From an uncultured Eubacteriales bacterium (GTDB lineage Bacteria > Bacillota > Clostridia > Christensenellales > Aristaeellaceae), in contig USCW01000142.1 in NCBI GenBank assembly GCA_900553315.1, forward strand, positions 1 through 5,016: a stretch of DNA of 5,016 nucleotides. Reading direction: 5' to 3'. Made by a program: the position numbers and the translations under genes. Under the pieces are notes generated by a model. That model did not search any database. It was given only the letters and a program-made list of their open reading frames with translations, and had not been told where the DNA came from. Positions 1 through 5,016 of the stretch are shown in pieces. Position 1 is the first letter of the stretch. Each line of letters opens with the position of its first letter.

Positions 1-28
1 AGGGGGCTTCTCTACAGAGAAGCCCCCT
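1..28 (-). terminator. Probable intrinsic terminator stem of nagB
   Basis: Bases 1-12 and 17-28 form a perfect 12-bp GC-rich stem around a 4-base loop (13-16). It lies 29 bases past the nagB stop codon in the direction of nagB transcription. The U-tract expected on the minus strand would fall to the left of base 1 and cannot be seen. On the plus strand the stem is followed by CCCTCGCATT, which is not a U-tract, so the minus-strand assignment is preferred. It could be bidirectional if another gene ends just outside the window. Confidence 0.7.
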
Positions 29-57
29 CCCTCGCATTATTATATTCCATGCTCTCC

Positions 58-783
58 TTACAGTCGGCTTGCGGCGGCTTTGTCGAGGAGGAAGATGACG
101 TTGGGGTGATACTTCAGGATGGACGCGGGGACTTGGGGGGTCACGTCGTTGTGAATCGCGTCGTGAATGGCCTGCGCCTTGTCCTCGCCGGTCGCAATCA
201 GTACCACCGCACGGGCTCGCATGATCGCACCAATGCCCAGACTGACCGCCTGACGCGGCACCTGAGAGGAATCCTCAAAGAAGCGCGTGTTTGCCTCAAT
301 GGTGCTCTCGGTCAGATCCGCCACGTGGCACGCATCCATGAAGTGGTCGCTGGGCTCGTTGAAGCCAATGTGACCGTTGCGGCCAATGCCCAGCAGCTGC
401 ATGTCAATGCCGCCTGCCTGCTCGATCGCCGCATCATAAGCCTTTGCACCGGCGTCCAGATCAGCCGCATTGCCGCAGGGAACATGGATCGCCTCGGGAC
501 GCATGTTCACATGGCTGAAAAGCTGATCCATCATGAAATAATGATAGCTGCACGGATGATCGGGGTTCAGCCCCACATATTCGTCCAGATTGTAGCTCAC
601 CGCATGGGAGAAATCAACCGCACCCGCCTTGTACAGCTCGATCAAATGCTGATACGTCGGGATTGGGCTGGAACCCGTCGCCAGACCCAGCACGCTGTCA
701 GGCTTCTTCAACAGCTGCGCCGCAAACAGCGCCGCGCCCGCCGCGCCTACCTGCGTCGCATTTTCAAAAACGCGAATTTCCAT
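58..783 (-). CDS. nagB: Glucosamine-6-phosphate deaminase NagB
   Basis: This cytoplasmic enzyme converts glucosamine 6-phosphate to fructose 6-phosphate and ammonia, feeding amino sugars into glycolysis. The 241-residue protein matches the short Gram-positive form, which lacks the extended C-terminus of the allosteric E. coli enzyme (266 residues). Visible family motifs are the phosphate-binding ATGSSP (35-40), NLDEYVGL (65-72) with catalytic Asp67, and GIGRNGHIGFNEP (132-144) with His138 and Glu143. Asn136 stands where E. coli has Asp, which is usual in the NGH-type Gram-positive enzymes. The ATG at 783 is preceded by AGGAGGA (791-797) at 7 nt, which fixes the start. The gene has its own promoter and a terminator stem, so it looks monocistronic. 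No nagA or sugar transporter gene is seen beside it. A 6-phosphogluconolactonase is related in fold, but the NGHIGFNEP block argues for NagB. Confidence 0.97.
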   Translation of the reverse strand: MEIRVFENATQVGAAGAALFAAQLLKKPDSVLGLATGSSPIPTYQHLIELYKAGAVDFSHAVSYNLDEYVGLNPDHPCSYHYFMMDQLFSHVNMRPEAIHVPCGNAADLDAGAKAYDAAIEQAGGIDMQLLGIGRNGHIGFNEPSDHFMDACHVADLTESTIEANTRFFEDSSQVPRQAVSLGIGAIMRARAVVLIATGEDKAQAIHDAIHNDVTPQVPASILKYHPNVIFLLDKAAASRL

Positions 784-816
784 CCTTCGTTCCTCCTATT
801 TGCTTTGGAAAAGTAT

Positions 817-838
817 TGATACATTCTAACATGTATCA
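817..838. promoter_or_regulatory. Inverted repeat in the nagB leader, possible operator
   Basis: TGATACAT (817-824) and ATGTATCA (831-838) are a perfect 8-bp inverted repeat separated by TCTAAC. The symmetry continues imperfectly outward (GTAT on the left, ATAC on the right). It sits about 45-65 nt downstream of the predicted nagB transcription start and 34 bases before the start codon. It could be the site of a dimeric repressor acting as a roadblock, or a small leader hairpin. It does not look like the ATTGGT-type GntR/NagR site known from Bacillus, so the regulator is not identified. Confidence 0.5.
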
Positions 839-853
839 TACAAAAAGTGGAGA

Positions 854-883
854 AATACAAGGTTCTTTCGAATAACTTGTATT
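854..883. promoter_or_regulatory. Second inverted repeat at the nagB transcription start
   Basis: AATACAAG (854-861) and CTTGTATT (876-883) form a perfect 8-bp inverted repeat with a 14-base spacer. The right arm ends 6 bases downstream of the -10 box, so it overlaps the predicted transcription start, a common position for repressor sites. It could also form a hairpin at the 5' end of the transcript. Its half-site differs from that of the repeat at 817-838, although both contain TGTAT/ATACA. Confidence 0.4.
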
Positions 884-889
884 ACAGAC

Positions 890-919
890 ATTATAGTCTC
901 GCAGCGGAAGACTTGTCAA
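890..919 (-). promoter_or_regulatory. Sigma-A promoter of nagB
   Basis: Read on the minus strand, TTGACA (919-914) and TATAAT (895-890) are exact consensus boxes with an 18-base spacer. Transcription would start near 883, giving a leader of about 100 nt before nagB. The perfect boxes suggest a strong core promoter that would need a repressor to be regulated, which fits the inverted repeats just downstream. Confidence 0.85.
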
Positions 920-940
920 GCCGAAGCGGTATTTTCACGC

Positions 941-971
941 AAAAAATCGGGAGGACACGCAGCCCTCCCGA
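941..971 (-). terminator. Intrinsic terminator of the membrane XRE regulator gene
   Basis: TCGGGAGG (947-954) pairs with CCTCCCGA (964-971) as an 8-bp stem with a 9-base loop. On the minus strand it is followed directly by six U (946-941). It begins 16 bases after the stop codon of the gene ending at 988. It separates that gene from the nagB promoter. Confidence 0.9.
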
Positions 972-987
972 AAAACAAGTTTGATAT

Positions 988-2190
988 TTATTCCTGTGGC
1001 GGATCTTCCATCAGCTGTATACTGCCGTCGGACGCGTCGTCCTCATAGAAGAATACGTGGCCTTCCCCGTCTGTTACGCGATAGCGCATACGGTGGTTTT
1101 CCGATAGCCTTCCGTCAAGCTCCAGCGATTTCCCGCACCAGGTGACCGCATAGGTCTCCCCCTGAGGCTCCGCAAACAGCTCCGACTGCGCCAGCAGCGT
1201 GCCCTGATCATCATAAAGGAACGCCTTGATCTCCGTCAGGTTCATCCCCTCGGGCTCGCTGATCTGTACCGCCGGGGTAAAGGTCGTCTTGCCGGAAAGC
1301 GAACTGTAACTCCACGTGTGGATGTCAAACACCTGCGGCACATACAGATAGAGCGACAGACTCTCCGTGCTGATGCGCTGCGCCTGATCCCCTGTGTCTC
1401 CGTGCAGGGTAATGTACAGCGTGAAATACGCGTCCACGAGGGGACGATGCTGCGCGTCAAAGGCGGGAACGGTCAGGGTGGCATGGTAGCCCGCACCCGT
1501 CTGATAGTCCGCCTCTGCCGTCAGATGACGGCCGTCGTTGAAATCGGCGCTGAAGGTGGCGCTGGTGCCCGATCCCTCCCGGGGATAGGCATAAAGCTCC
1601 ATCACAAACGCATTTGCGTCGTAATCATAGCGCAGGGAGCGCATGCCGCCATCCGTCAGGATGGAGGTTCCTTCGTTCAGCGCATCCTGCACGGCGTTTT
1701 GCACCTCCGACGTCAGATTGGCGGACATGTAGGAGAAATTCCCCTCTAAATCGTTCATGCGCTGCTGCAGGTCGGCGCTGTGCTGCTCGTTGCGCCAAGC
1801 GGTCAAGCCAATGCCCGCCGCCAGCAGCACCGCCACCACGATCAGCGCCCAGATCAAGTGGGCGGTGCGCTTGTCCTGCCGACGGGTATGCTCATCCAGC
1901 AGCGCACCGACGGTCTCCGGGCGAAGCGCGGGTTCGCTCTCCTGCTTGGGGGATAAGCCGAGCAGCTCGTCCACGGAAAGCTGAAAGACGTTCGCCAGCG
2001 CAATCAGCATATCCACCGAGGGTAATGCGCTGCCGTTCTCCCATTTAGATACGGCCTGCCGGGTGACATGTAGCCGGTCGGCCAGTTCATCCTGCGATAA
2101 GCCCTGCCGCTTGCGGCAAGCGCGGATGCTTTGGCTGATTTTATCTGCGTTCATGTTTTGGCTGATTTTATCTGCGTTCATGTTTTCCAT
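988..2190 (-). CDS. Membrane-anchored XRE/HTH_3-family transcriptional regulator
   Basis: This 400-residue protein has an XRE-type helix-turn-helix at about 20-77, with GLSQDELADRL as the first helices and VTRQAVSKWENG (42-53) as the recognition region. A charged linker follows, then one hydrophobic membrane segment at about 112-132. Next comes a polar, heptad-like stretch (133-175) that may be a coiled coil. The C-terminal part (183-390), rich in aromatic and beta-prone residues, should lie outside the cell. The domain order suggests a one-component sensor that binds DNA at the membrane; the signal and targets are unknown. The ATG at 2190 is chosen because AGGAGG (2197-2202) lies 6 bases before it. 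A longer frame to 2244 has no such site and begins with an implausible Arg/Lys-rich stretch. The gene follows the reductase gene on the same strand by 87 bases and ends at a good terminator. I do not recognise the outer domain. Confidence 0.9.
   Translation of the reverse strand: MENMNADKISQNMNADKISQSIRACRKRQGLSQDELADRLHVTRQAVSKWENGSALPSVDMLIALANVFQLSVDELLGLSPKQESEPALRPETVGALLDEHTRRQDKRTAHLIWALIVVAVLLAAGIGLTAWRNEQHSADLQQRMNDLEGNFSYMSANLTSEVQNAVQDALNEGTSILTDGGMRSLRYDYDANAFVMELYAYPREGSGTSATFSADFNDGRHLTAEADYQTGAGYHATLTVPAFDAQHRPLVDAYFTLYITLHGDTGDQAQRISTESLSLYLYVPQVFDIHTWSYSSLSGKTTFTPAVQISEPEGMNLTEIKAFLYDDQGTLLAQSELFAEPQGETYAVTWCGKSLELDGRLSENHRMRYRVTDGEGHVFFYEDDASDGSIQLMEDPPQE
2130..2186 (-). repeat. 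27-bp in-frame tandem duplication at the regulator's 5' end
   Basis: Two adjacent perfect copies of a 27-base unit, with 30 bases matching at this period, encode MNADKISQ twice, separated by Asn. The repeat sits at the very start of the coding region, so each copy carries its own in-frame ATG behind the same ribosome binding site. The ancestral protein probably had one copy leading into the helix-turn-helix. Because the unit is a multiple of three, gain or loss of a copy would keep the frame. Confidence 0.95.
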
Positions 2191-2196
2191 GTTGCG

Positions 2197-2202
2197 CCTC
2201 CT
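2197..2202 (-). promoter_or_regulatory. Ribosome binding site that sets the regulator start at 2190
   Basis: AGGAGG on the minus strand is spaced 6 bases from the ATG at 2190. The next in-frame ATG (2181) would be 15 bases away, and the one in the second repeat copy 42 bases away, so 2190 is favoured. Confidence 0.85.
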
Positions 2203-2211
2203 TACGGATTT

Positions 2212-2240
2212 ATCGTAGCATATGCGGCGCTTTCGGGCAA
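2212..2240 (-). promoter_or_regulatory. Possible weak promoter before the regulator gene
   Basis: On the minus strand TTGCCC (2240-2235) and TACGAT (2217-2212) are spaced by 17 bases and lie in the 87-base gap after the reductase gene. Three or four of six positions match consensus in each box. The small hairpins at 2241-2258 have no U-tract, so I see no terminator after the reductase, and read-through from it is also possible. Confidence 0.4.
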
Positions 2241-2277
2241 GCAACCTGCCGTTGCAGGGTGTAGAAGCGCGGTTGCG

Positions 2278-3444
2278 TCATTTCTGCGCCGCGTCGCGCT
2301 GGCGGCAGATCTCCGCCCAAGAGGGCATTTTCGACAGGCGGTCGGAGAAATCCCGCAGGAAGGCGGGGACATTGATGGACTGCGGACAAATGCGCGTACA
2401 CCTGCCGCACGCGATACACGCGTCGGGCCGCTTGTCCGCCGGGAGCGCCTCCACGAACATGCCGATGTTGAAGGAGGGCGTGATTGTTAATTCGTTGTAG
2501 GCGCTGAGCAGCGTAGGAATGTCCAGATGCTTCGGGCAGCCGTCGCAGCAGTAGCGGCAAGCTGTGCAGGGCACTGCCTTTTTCATGCCCTCGGCAAGGG
2601 TCAGCAGCGCGTTACGCTCCTGTTCTGAAAGGGGGCGCATGGACGAGAACGTGGCGATGTTCTCTCGCATCTGCTCCATGGTGGACATACCGCTGAGCAC
2701 CATGCCGACGGCGGGCAGGTCTTGCAGGAAGCGGAAGCCCCACGCCGCAGGGCTTTCGTCGGGACGAAGCGCATGCAGCGCCGCCGCGTCCTCCTCGGAC
2801 AGACGCGCCAGCCTGCCGCCGCGCACCGGCTCCATGACCCAAACGGGAATACCCCGCTCCGCTAGCAGCTCATACTTGGCCTTTGCGTCTTGCAGCGTCC
2901 AGTCCAGATAGTTCAGTTGAATCTGGCAGAACTCCATCTTGTCGCCGTAAGCGTCCAGAAAATTCCGAAGCATTTCCACATGCCCGTGGCTGGAAAAGCC
3001 CAGATGGCGAATGCGGCCCAGCCGCTTCTGCTCCAGAAAATAGGGAATGATGCCCCAGCGCTCGTCCAGATAGGTGGGCAGGGAGCCCTCGTAAACGTTA
3101 TGCAGCAGATAAAAATCAAAGTAATCCACGCCGCACTTTTTCAGCTGCTCCTCAAAGATCGCCGCAGGGTCGTAGCTCTGCTTCACCTGATGTCCGGGAT
3201 ACTTCGTGGCCAGATAGAAGCTTTCCCGCGGGTAGTCCCCCAGCGCCCGGCCAATGACCCGCTCGGACACACCGCTGTGGTAGGGGTATGCCGTGTCAAA
3301 GTAATTCACGCCGCTGTCGAGAGCCAGCTTTACCATAGCACGGGTGGTCTGCTCATCTACCTCGCCGGAGGGCAAGGTGGGCAAGCGCATGGTGCCAAAG
3401 CCCAGCAGGGACAGCTTTTCACCTTGAAAGGTACGATATAACAT
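2278..3444 (-). CDS. Aldo/keto reductase with C-terminal double [4Fe-4S] ferredoxin domain
   Basis: This cytoplasmic 388-residue protein has an aldo/keto reductase barrel (about 1-285) carrying the full catalytic tetrad: Asp50 and Tyr55 in YFDTAYPYHSG, Lys81 in ATKYPG, and His115 in YLLHNV. LGFSSHG (148-154) is a typical family strand. The tail holds two CxxCxxCxxxCP motifs, Cys293/296/299/303 and Cys343/346/349/353, each expected to bind a [4Fe-4S] cluster. Such iron-sulfur fused reductases are common in anaerobes. The clusters may pass electrons to or from the barrel, but the natural substrate is unknown. The ATG at 3444 is preferred because GGAGGA (3460-3455) lies 10 bases before it and MLYRTFQG resembles usual family starts. 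An in-frame ATG at 3462 overlaps that site and would add six residues. A promoter lies just upstream, and the regulator gene follows 87 bases downstream. Confidence 0.94.
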   Translation of the reverse strand: MLYRTFQGEKLSLLGFGTMRLPTLPSGEVDEQTTRAMVKLALDSGVNYFDTAYPYHSGVSERVIGRALGDYPRESFYLATKYPGHQVKQSYDPAAIFEEQLKKCGVDYFDFYLLHNVYEGSLPTYLDERWGIIPYFLEQKRLGRIRHLGFSSHGHVEMLRNFLDAYGDKMEFCQIQLNYLDWTLQDAKAKYELLAERGIPVWVMEPVRGGRLARLSEEDAAALHALRPDESPAAWGFRFLQDLPAVGMVLSGMSTMEQMRENIATFSSMRPLSEQERNALLTLAEGMKKAVPCTACRYCCDGCPKHLDIPTLLSAYNELTITPSFNIGMFVEALPADKRPDACIACGRCTRICPQSINVPAFLRDFSDRLSKMPSWAEICRQRDAAQK

Positions 3445-3454
3445 GATCCATTGA

Positions 3455-3460
3455 TCCTCC
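3455..3460 (-). promoter_or_regulatory. Ribosome binding site that sets the reductase start at 3444
   Basis: GGAGGA on the minus strand is 10 bases before the ATG at 3444, slightly longer than ideal. The alternative ATG at 3462 begins within this motif's 5' edge and has only a weak GAGAA-like site before it. Confidence 0.65.
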
Positions 3461-3477
3461 ATTGTGTTCTCATTTCC

Positions 3478-3506
3478 AGTATATCACCGTATGCAAGCGC
3501 GGACAA
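3478..3506 (-). promoter_or_regulatory. Probable sigma-A promoter of the aldo/keto reductase
   Basis: On the minus strand TTGTCC (3506-3501) and TATACT (3483-3478) are spaced by 17 bases. Transcription would start near 3471, giving a leader of about 27 nt. The -35 box falls at the left edge of the transposase remnant. Confidence 0.65.
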
Positions 3507-3691
3507 TCTACGAAACCGTTGACAAGGGACACGGAAGAATCGAAAAAAGAACGTATGATCCGTCCTCGGACTTGTCCGGATTGGAGCATGCCGCGGACTG
3601 GTCAGGATTGTCGGGCTTTGGCATGGTTCGTTCTCAGGCTGCCGTGGATGAAGCCATGTCTTCCGAGATACGCTATGCGATTACCTCACTG
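3500..3691 (+). pseudogene. Degenerate ISAs1-family transposase fragment
   Basis: Read in the frame of base 3500, this stretch encodes about 64 residues containing YETVDKGHGRIEKRTY, then SGLSGFGMVRSQ and SEIRYAITSL. These are, in order, conserved blocks from the middle-to-late part of ISAs1-family DDE transposases (KGHGRIE...R, W.GL..FGMVRS, RYAITSL). The N-terminal half and the downstream block around HWGIEN, with the last catalytic Glu, are absent. After 3691 the reading frame continues into unrelated residues and on into the promoter of the next gene. I see no ribosome binding site and no terminal inverted repeats. This is a relic that cannot encode a working transposase. The family call is from recognised motifs, not from a search. 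Confidence 0.8.
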
Positions 3692-3731
3692 AAATTCGAT
3701 GCTGCGACCGTGCCCCCCTTTTTCGTTTCTC

Positions 3732-3760
3732 TCGACAATCCTTTTATAGCGCGGTATAAT
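3732..3760 (+). promoter_or_regulatory. Sigma-A promoter of the transglutaminase-like gene
   Basis: TCGACA (3732-3737) and TATAAT (3755-3760) are spaced by exactly 17 bases. Transcription would start near 3767, leaving a leader of only about 10 nt before the ATG at 3777. This makes the more upstream in-frame ATG at 3759, which overlaps the -10 box, unlikely as a start. Confidence 0.8.
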
Positions 3761-3776
3761 GGGGCGGGGGGAGTGC

Positions 3777-4562
3777 ATGAAGAGATTTTGGGCGGCGCTG
3801 GTGTGCGCGGCGCTTTGGGCTGCGGGGGCGCAGGCAGCGCCGGAAACTCCTTATGATACGGCAACCATGCTGTGGTATGGGGAGCTTTCGGAAACACAGC
3901 AGAGCATCTTTGAATTGTGCTACGCGGCGGCGGCGCGGGGCGAGAATACGGTCGCCCTGCCGGATGGAACCTCCTATGACGATGCGGTGCTTGCGGTGGA
4001 AACGCTGCTGCTCGACTGCCCGGAGCTGTCTTGGCTGGGGCGGTATTATACCGTGCGTTATTATCAGCAGGAGCCCGATCTAGCGGTGCAGATACGACTG
4101 CGATTTGTCGGCAATCCGGGAGAAACGGCGGCGCTGGATGCGGCGAAGGAGATGGCGGCGGCTGCTTCGGGCGACGCAAGAGAGATCGCGCTGGCGCTGC
4201 ATGACGAGCTTTGCGAGCGCGTGACTTATGGCGAGGGAACGCGTGCCCATGACGCGTATGGCGCGTTGGCAGAGGGGCAAGCGGTCTGCGAAGGGTACGC
4301 GGCGGCGTATGCGCTGGCGTGCCGCATGGCGGGGATTCGCTGCGGGGTCATTGTTGGGACGGCTACGACCTCGGACGGCGGGACGGGAAGCCATGCGTGG
4401 AATCTGGTTGATCTGGGGGAGCGCGTCATGCTGGTGGATGTGACGTGGGATGATCAGGATCGGCTGGGGACGGTGCTACATGCGTTCTTTGACATGAGCG
4501 AAGCGGACGCGGCGGAGAGACATCATGAGGAAAGCGTGCTGCCACGGCCTAGGGCAGAGTGA
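3777..4562 (+). CDS. Secreted transglutaminase-like domain protein
   Basis: This 261-residue protein starts with a Sec signal peptide: KR at 2-3, a hydrophobic core to about 17, and an AQA cleavage motif at 18-20. The mature part carries a transglutaminase-like (Transglut_core, papain-fold) region with the Cys-His-Asp triad visible as Cys171 in AVCEGYA, His206 in GSHAWNL and Asp221 in LVDVTWDD. The spacing and order are standard for the superfamily. Members act as cysteine proteases, amidases or crosslinking enzymes outside the cell; the substrate here is unknown. An Ala-rich helical region (about 35-150) precedes the core. Only 40 residues follow the triad Asp, so the C-terminus is short. 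The ATG at 3777 follows a G-rich site (GGGGGAG, 3767-3773) at close spacing, and the only earlier ATG overlaps the -10 box. The gene has its own promoter and terminator and stands alone. Confidence 0.9.
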   Translation: MKRFWAALVCAALWAAGAQAAPETPYDTATMLWYGELSETQQSIFELCYAAAARGENTVALPDGTSYDDAVLAVETLLLDCPELSWLGRYYTVRYYQQEPDLAVQIRLRFVGNPGETAALDAAKEMAAAASGDAREIALALHDELCERVTYGEGTRAHDAYGALAEGQAVCEGYAAAYALACRMAGIRCGVIVGTATTSDGGTGSHAWNLVDLGERVMLVDVTWDDQDRLGTVLHAFFDMSEADAAERHHEESVLPRPRAE

Positions 4563-4565
4563 GGG

Positions 4566-4616
4566 GGTTCCTTCAGCCATGCGCATTTAGGCGCATGACT
4601 GAGGATAAGCCTTTTT
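4566..4616 (+). terminator. Intrinsic terminator of the transglutaminase-like gene
   Basis: CATGCGC (4578-4584) pairs with GCGCATG (4591-4597) around the loop ATTTAG. The stem extends through CAG/CTG and further imperfect pairs out to GG (4566-4567) and CC (4610-4611). Five U (4612-4616) follow directly. It lies just after the stop codon at 4560-4562. Confidence 0.8.
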
Positions 4617-4655
4617 GTGGGGGAGTATGTTGCTGCGGCGGGGAGTATATCTTCC

Positions 4656-4753
4656 ACCATTCGCTCCGCGAATGGTCCCCCTCCTTCTGCGGAAGGAGGC
4701 GAGGGGCGGCGGCGAAGCCGTCACAAGTTACTGTTTCGCCTCTAACGAGGCGA
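4656..4753. repeat. Palindrome cluster resembling a dispersed REP-like element
   Basis: Four stems occur almost back to back. ACCATTCGC (4656-4664) pairs perfectly with 4668-4676, 9 bp with a 3-base loop. CCTCCTTC (4680-4687) pairs with 4692-4699, 8 bp with loop TGCG. CGGC (4710-4713) pairs with 4717-4720. TCGCCTC (4736-4742) pairs with 4747-4753, 7 bp with loop TAAC. The first two, read as a pair of GC-rich stems with little between them, resemble the intergenic palindromic repeats common in gut Clostridia genomes. Only one copy is present in the window, so dispersal is an inference. Confidence 0.5.
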
Positions 4754-4946
4754 CCAAAGGACGGAGCCCGTCTGGCGGCTTTGCGATCGCCCTTTGGAAA
4801 CCTTCGCCCGCCCTTTACCTGAAATTGGCTGATGCCTAGCGTGGGCAGGTCGCGGCGGCTCTATCAGCCGCCGTGACCACAACCAACTGACAGAGGAACG
4901 CGTCCAACTTTCATGGGTGCGCAAGCTTGTAGGAAAGCTCAAGTTT
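4754..4946. other. Hairpin-rich non-coding region, possible structured RNA
   Basis: No gene is supported here, but pairing is dense. CCAAAGG (4754-4760) and CCTTTGG (4791-4797) enclose ACGG/CCGT (4761-4771). Bases 4848-4860 pair with 4866-4878 as a 13-bp stem with one G-U and a 5-base loop. CGCGTCC (4899-4905) pairs with 4915-4921 with two G-U pairs. AAGCTTG (4923-4929) pairs with 4940-4946 with one G-U. G-U pairs in several stems hint at RNA rather than DNA palindromes, but the strand is not clear. It does not match any riboswitch, tmRNA, RNase P, 6S or SRP RNA motif that I know. It may be part of the same repeat element as 4656-4753. Confidence 0.35.
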
Positions 4947-4973
4947 ATTCCCAGCTACTCTTCGGGAGGGGGC

Positions 4974-5013
4974 CCGGGGGAGGCGCTTCTCTTAGAGAAG
5001 CGGCCTCCCCCGG
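4974..5013. terminator. Long GC-rich hairpin at the right edge, possible terminator
   Basis: Bases 4974-4991 pair with 4995-5013, about 18 bp with one bulged G (5003) and the loop TTA. The upper half, GCTTCTCT/AGAGAAGC, is shared with the hairpin at 1-28. No U-tract is visible: the plus strand continues AGT to the window end, and the minus strand continues with G/C-rich DNA. It could be the terminator of a gene beyond the right edge or the end of the palindromic element. Confidence 0.45.
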
Positions 5014-5016
5014 AGT

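Noticed and set aside
136..138. Asn instead of Asp in the NagB active-site motif (residue numbers 136-138 of the protein)
   Set aside because: NGH is the normal form in short Gram-positive NagB enzymes, so it is not a sign of lost activity.
49..819. 256-codon plus-strand frame across nagB
   Set aside because: It is antisense to an unmistakable nagB gene and has no family motif.
2191..2244. Upstream extension of the regulator to an ATG at 2244
   Set aside because: The extra 18 residues would cover the AGGAGG site and the possible promoter. The start at 2190 has ideal spacing.
2241..2258. Small hairpins after the reductase stop codon
   Set aside because: The stems are only 5 bp with no U-tract, so they are not a credible terminator.
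3673..4179. 168-codon Pro/Ala-rich minus-strand frame
   Set aside because: It is the antisense of a GC-rich gene with a clear signal peptide and catalytic triad, plus that gene's promoter. The Pro-rich composition is a typical shadow.
4559..4839. Plus-strand open frames after the transglutaminase-like gene
   Set aside because: They run through the terminator hairpin and the palindrome cluster and have no recognisable motif or plausible start.
4742..4942. Open frame of 66 codons on the minus strand
   Set aside because: It is Arg/Ser-rich, has no ribosome binding site, and lies wholly within the hairpin-dense region, so it is better explained as non-coding DNA.
4617..5016. Known RNA classes (tmRNA, RNase P, SRP RNA, 6S, common riboswitches) or a CRISPR array
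   Set aside because: None of their signature motifs is visible, and there are no regularly spaced direct repeats.

Overview
This window looks like chromosomal DNA from a moderately GC-rich gut Clostridia (Oscillospirales-like) bacterium. That placement is an inference. It rests on the short Gram-positive type NagB, strong AGGAGG ribosome binding sites, consensus sigma-A promoters, an aldo/keto reductase with a clostridial-style double [4Fe-4S] tail, and palindrome-rich intergenic DNA. No gene in the window fixes the genus.

Left part (1-990). nagB (glucosamine-6-phosphate deaminase) lies on the minus strand as an apparent single-gene unit. It has a near-perfect sigma-A promoter at 890-919, a leader of about 100 nt holding two inverted repeats that could be operators or leader hairpins, and a terminator stem at 1-28. 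A second terminator at 941-971 ends the gene to its right and insulates the nagB promoter.

Middle (988-3506). Two minus-strand genes follow each other in transcription order. The first is an aldo/keto reductase with two C-terminal [4Fe-4S] motifs (2278-3444). After 87 nt comes a membrane-anchored XRE-type regulator (988-2190) made of a cytoplasmic helix-turn-helix, one transmembrane segment and a large outside domain. The regulator gene begins with an in-frame 27-bp tandem duplication. A promoter precedes the reductase and a weaker one precedes the regulator, so they may be partly co-transcribed. There is no direct evidence that the regulator controls the reductase.

3463-3776 holds a degenerate ISAs1-family transposase fragment (plus strand) lying between two outward-facing promoters, one for the reductase and one for the gene to the right.

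Right part (3777-5016). A secreted transglutaminase-like cysteine protein (3777-4562, plus strand) has its own promoter and terminator. The last 400 bases carry no gene I can support. They are packed with perfect or near-perfect hairpins resembling the dispersed palindromic elements of gut Clostridia, and may include a structured RNA.

Overall this is ordinary housekeeping and accessory content. I found no convincing new multi-gene system. The points most worth checking are the hairpin-rich 3' region, the nagB leader repeats and the membrane-anchored regulator.
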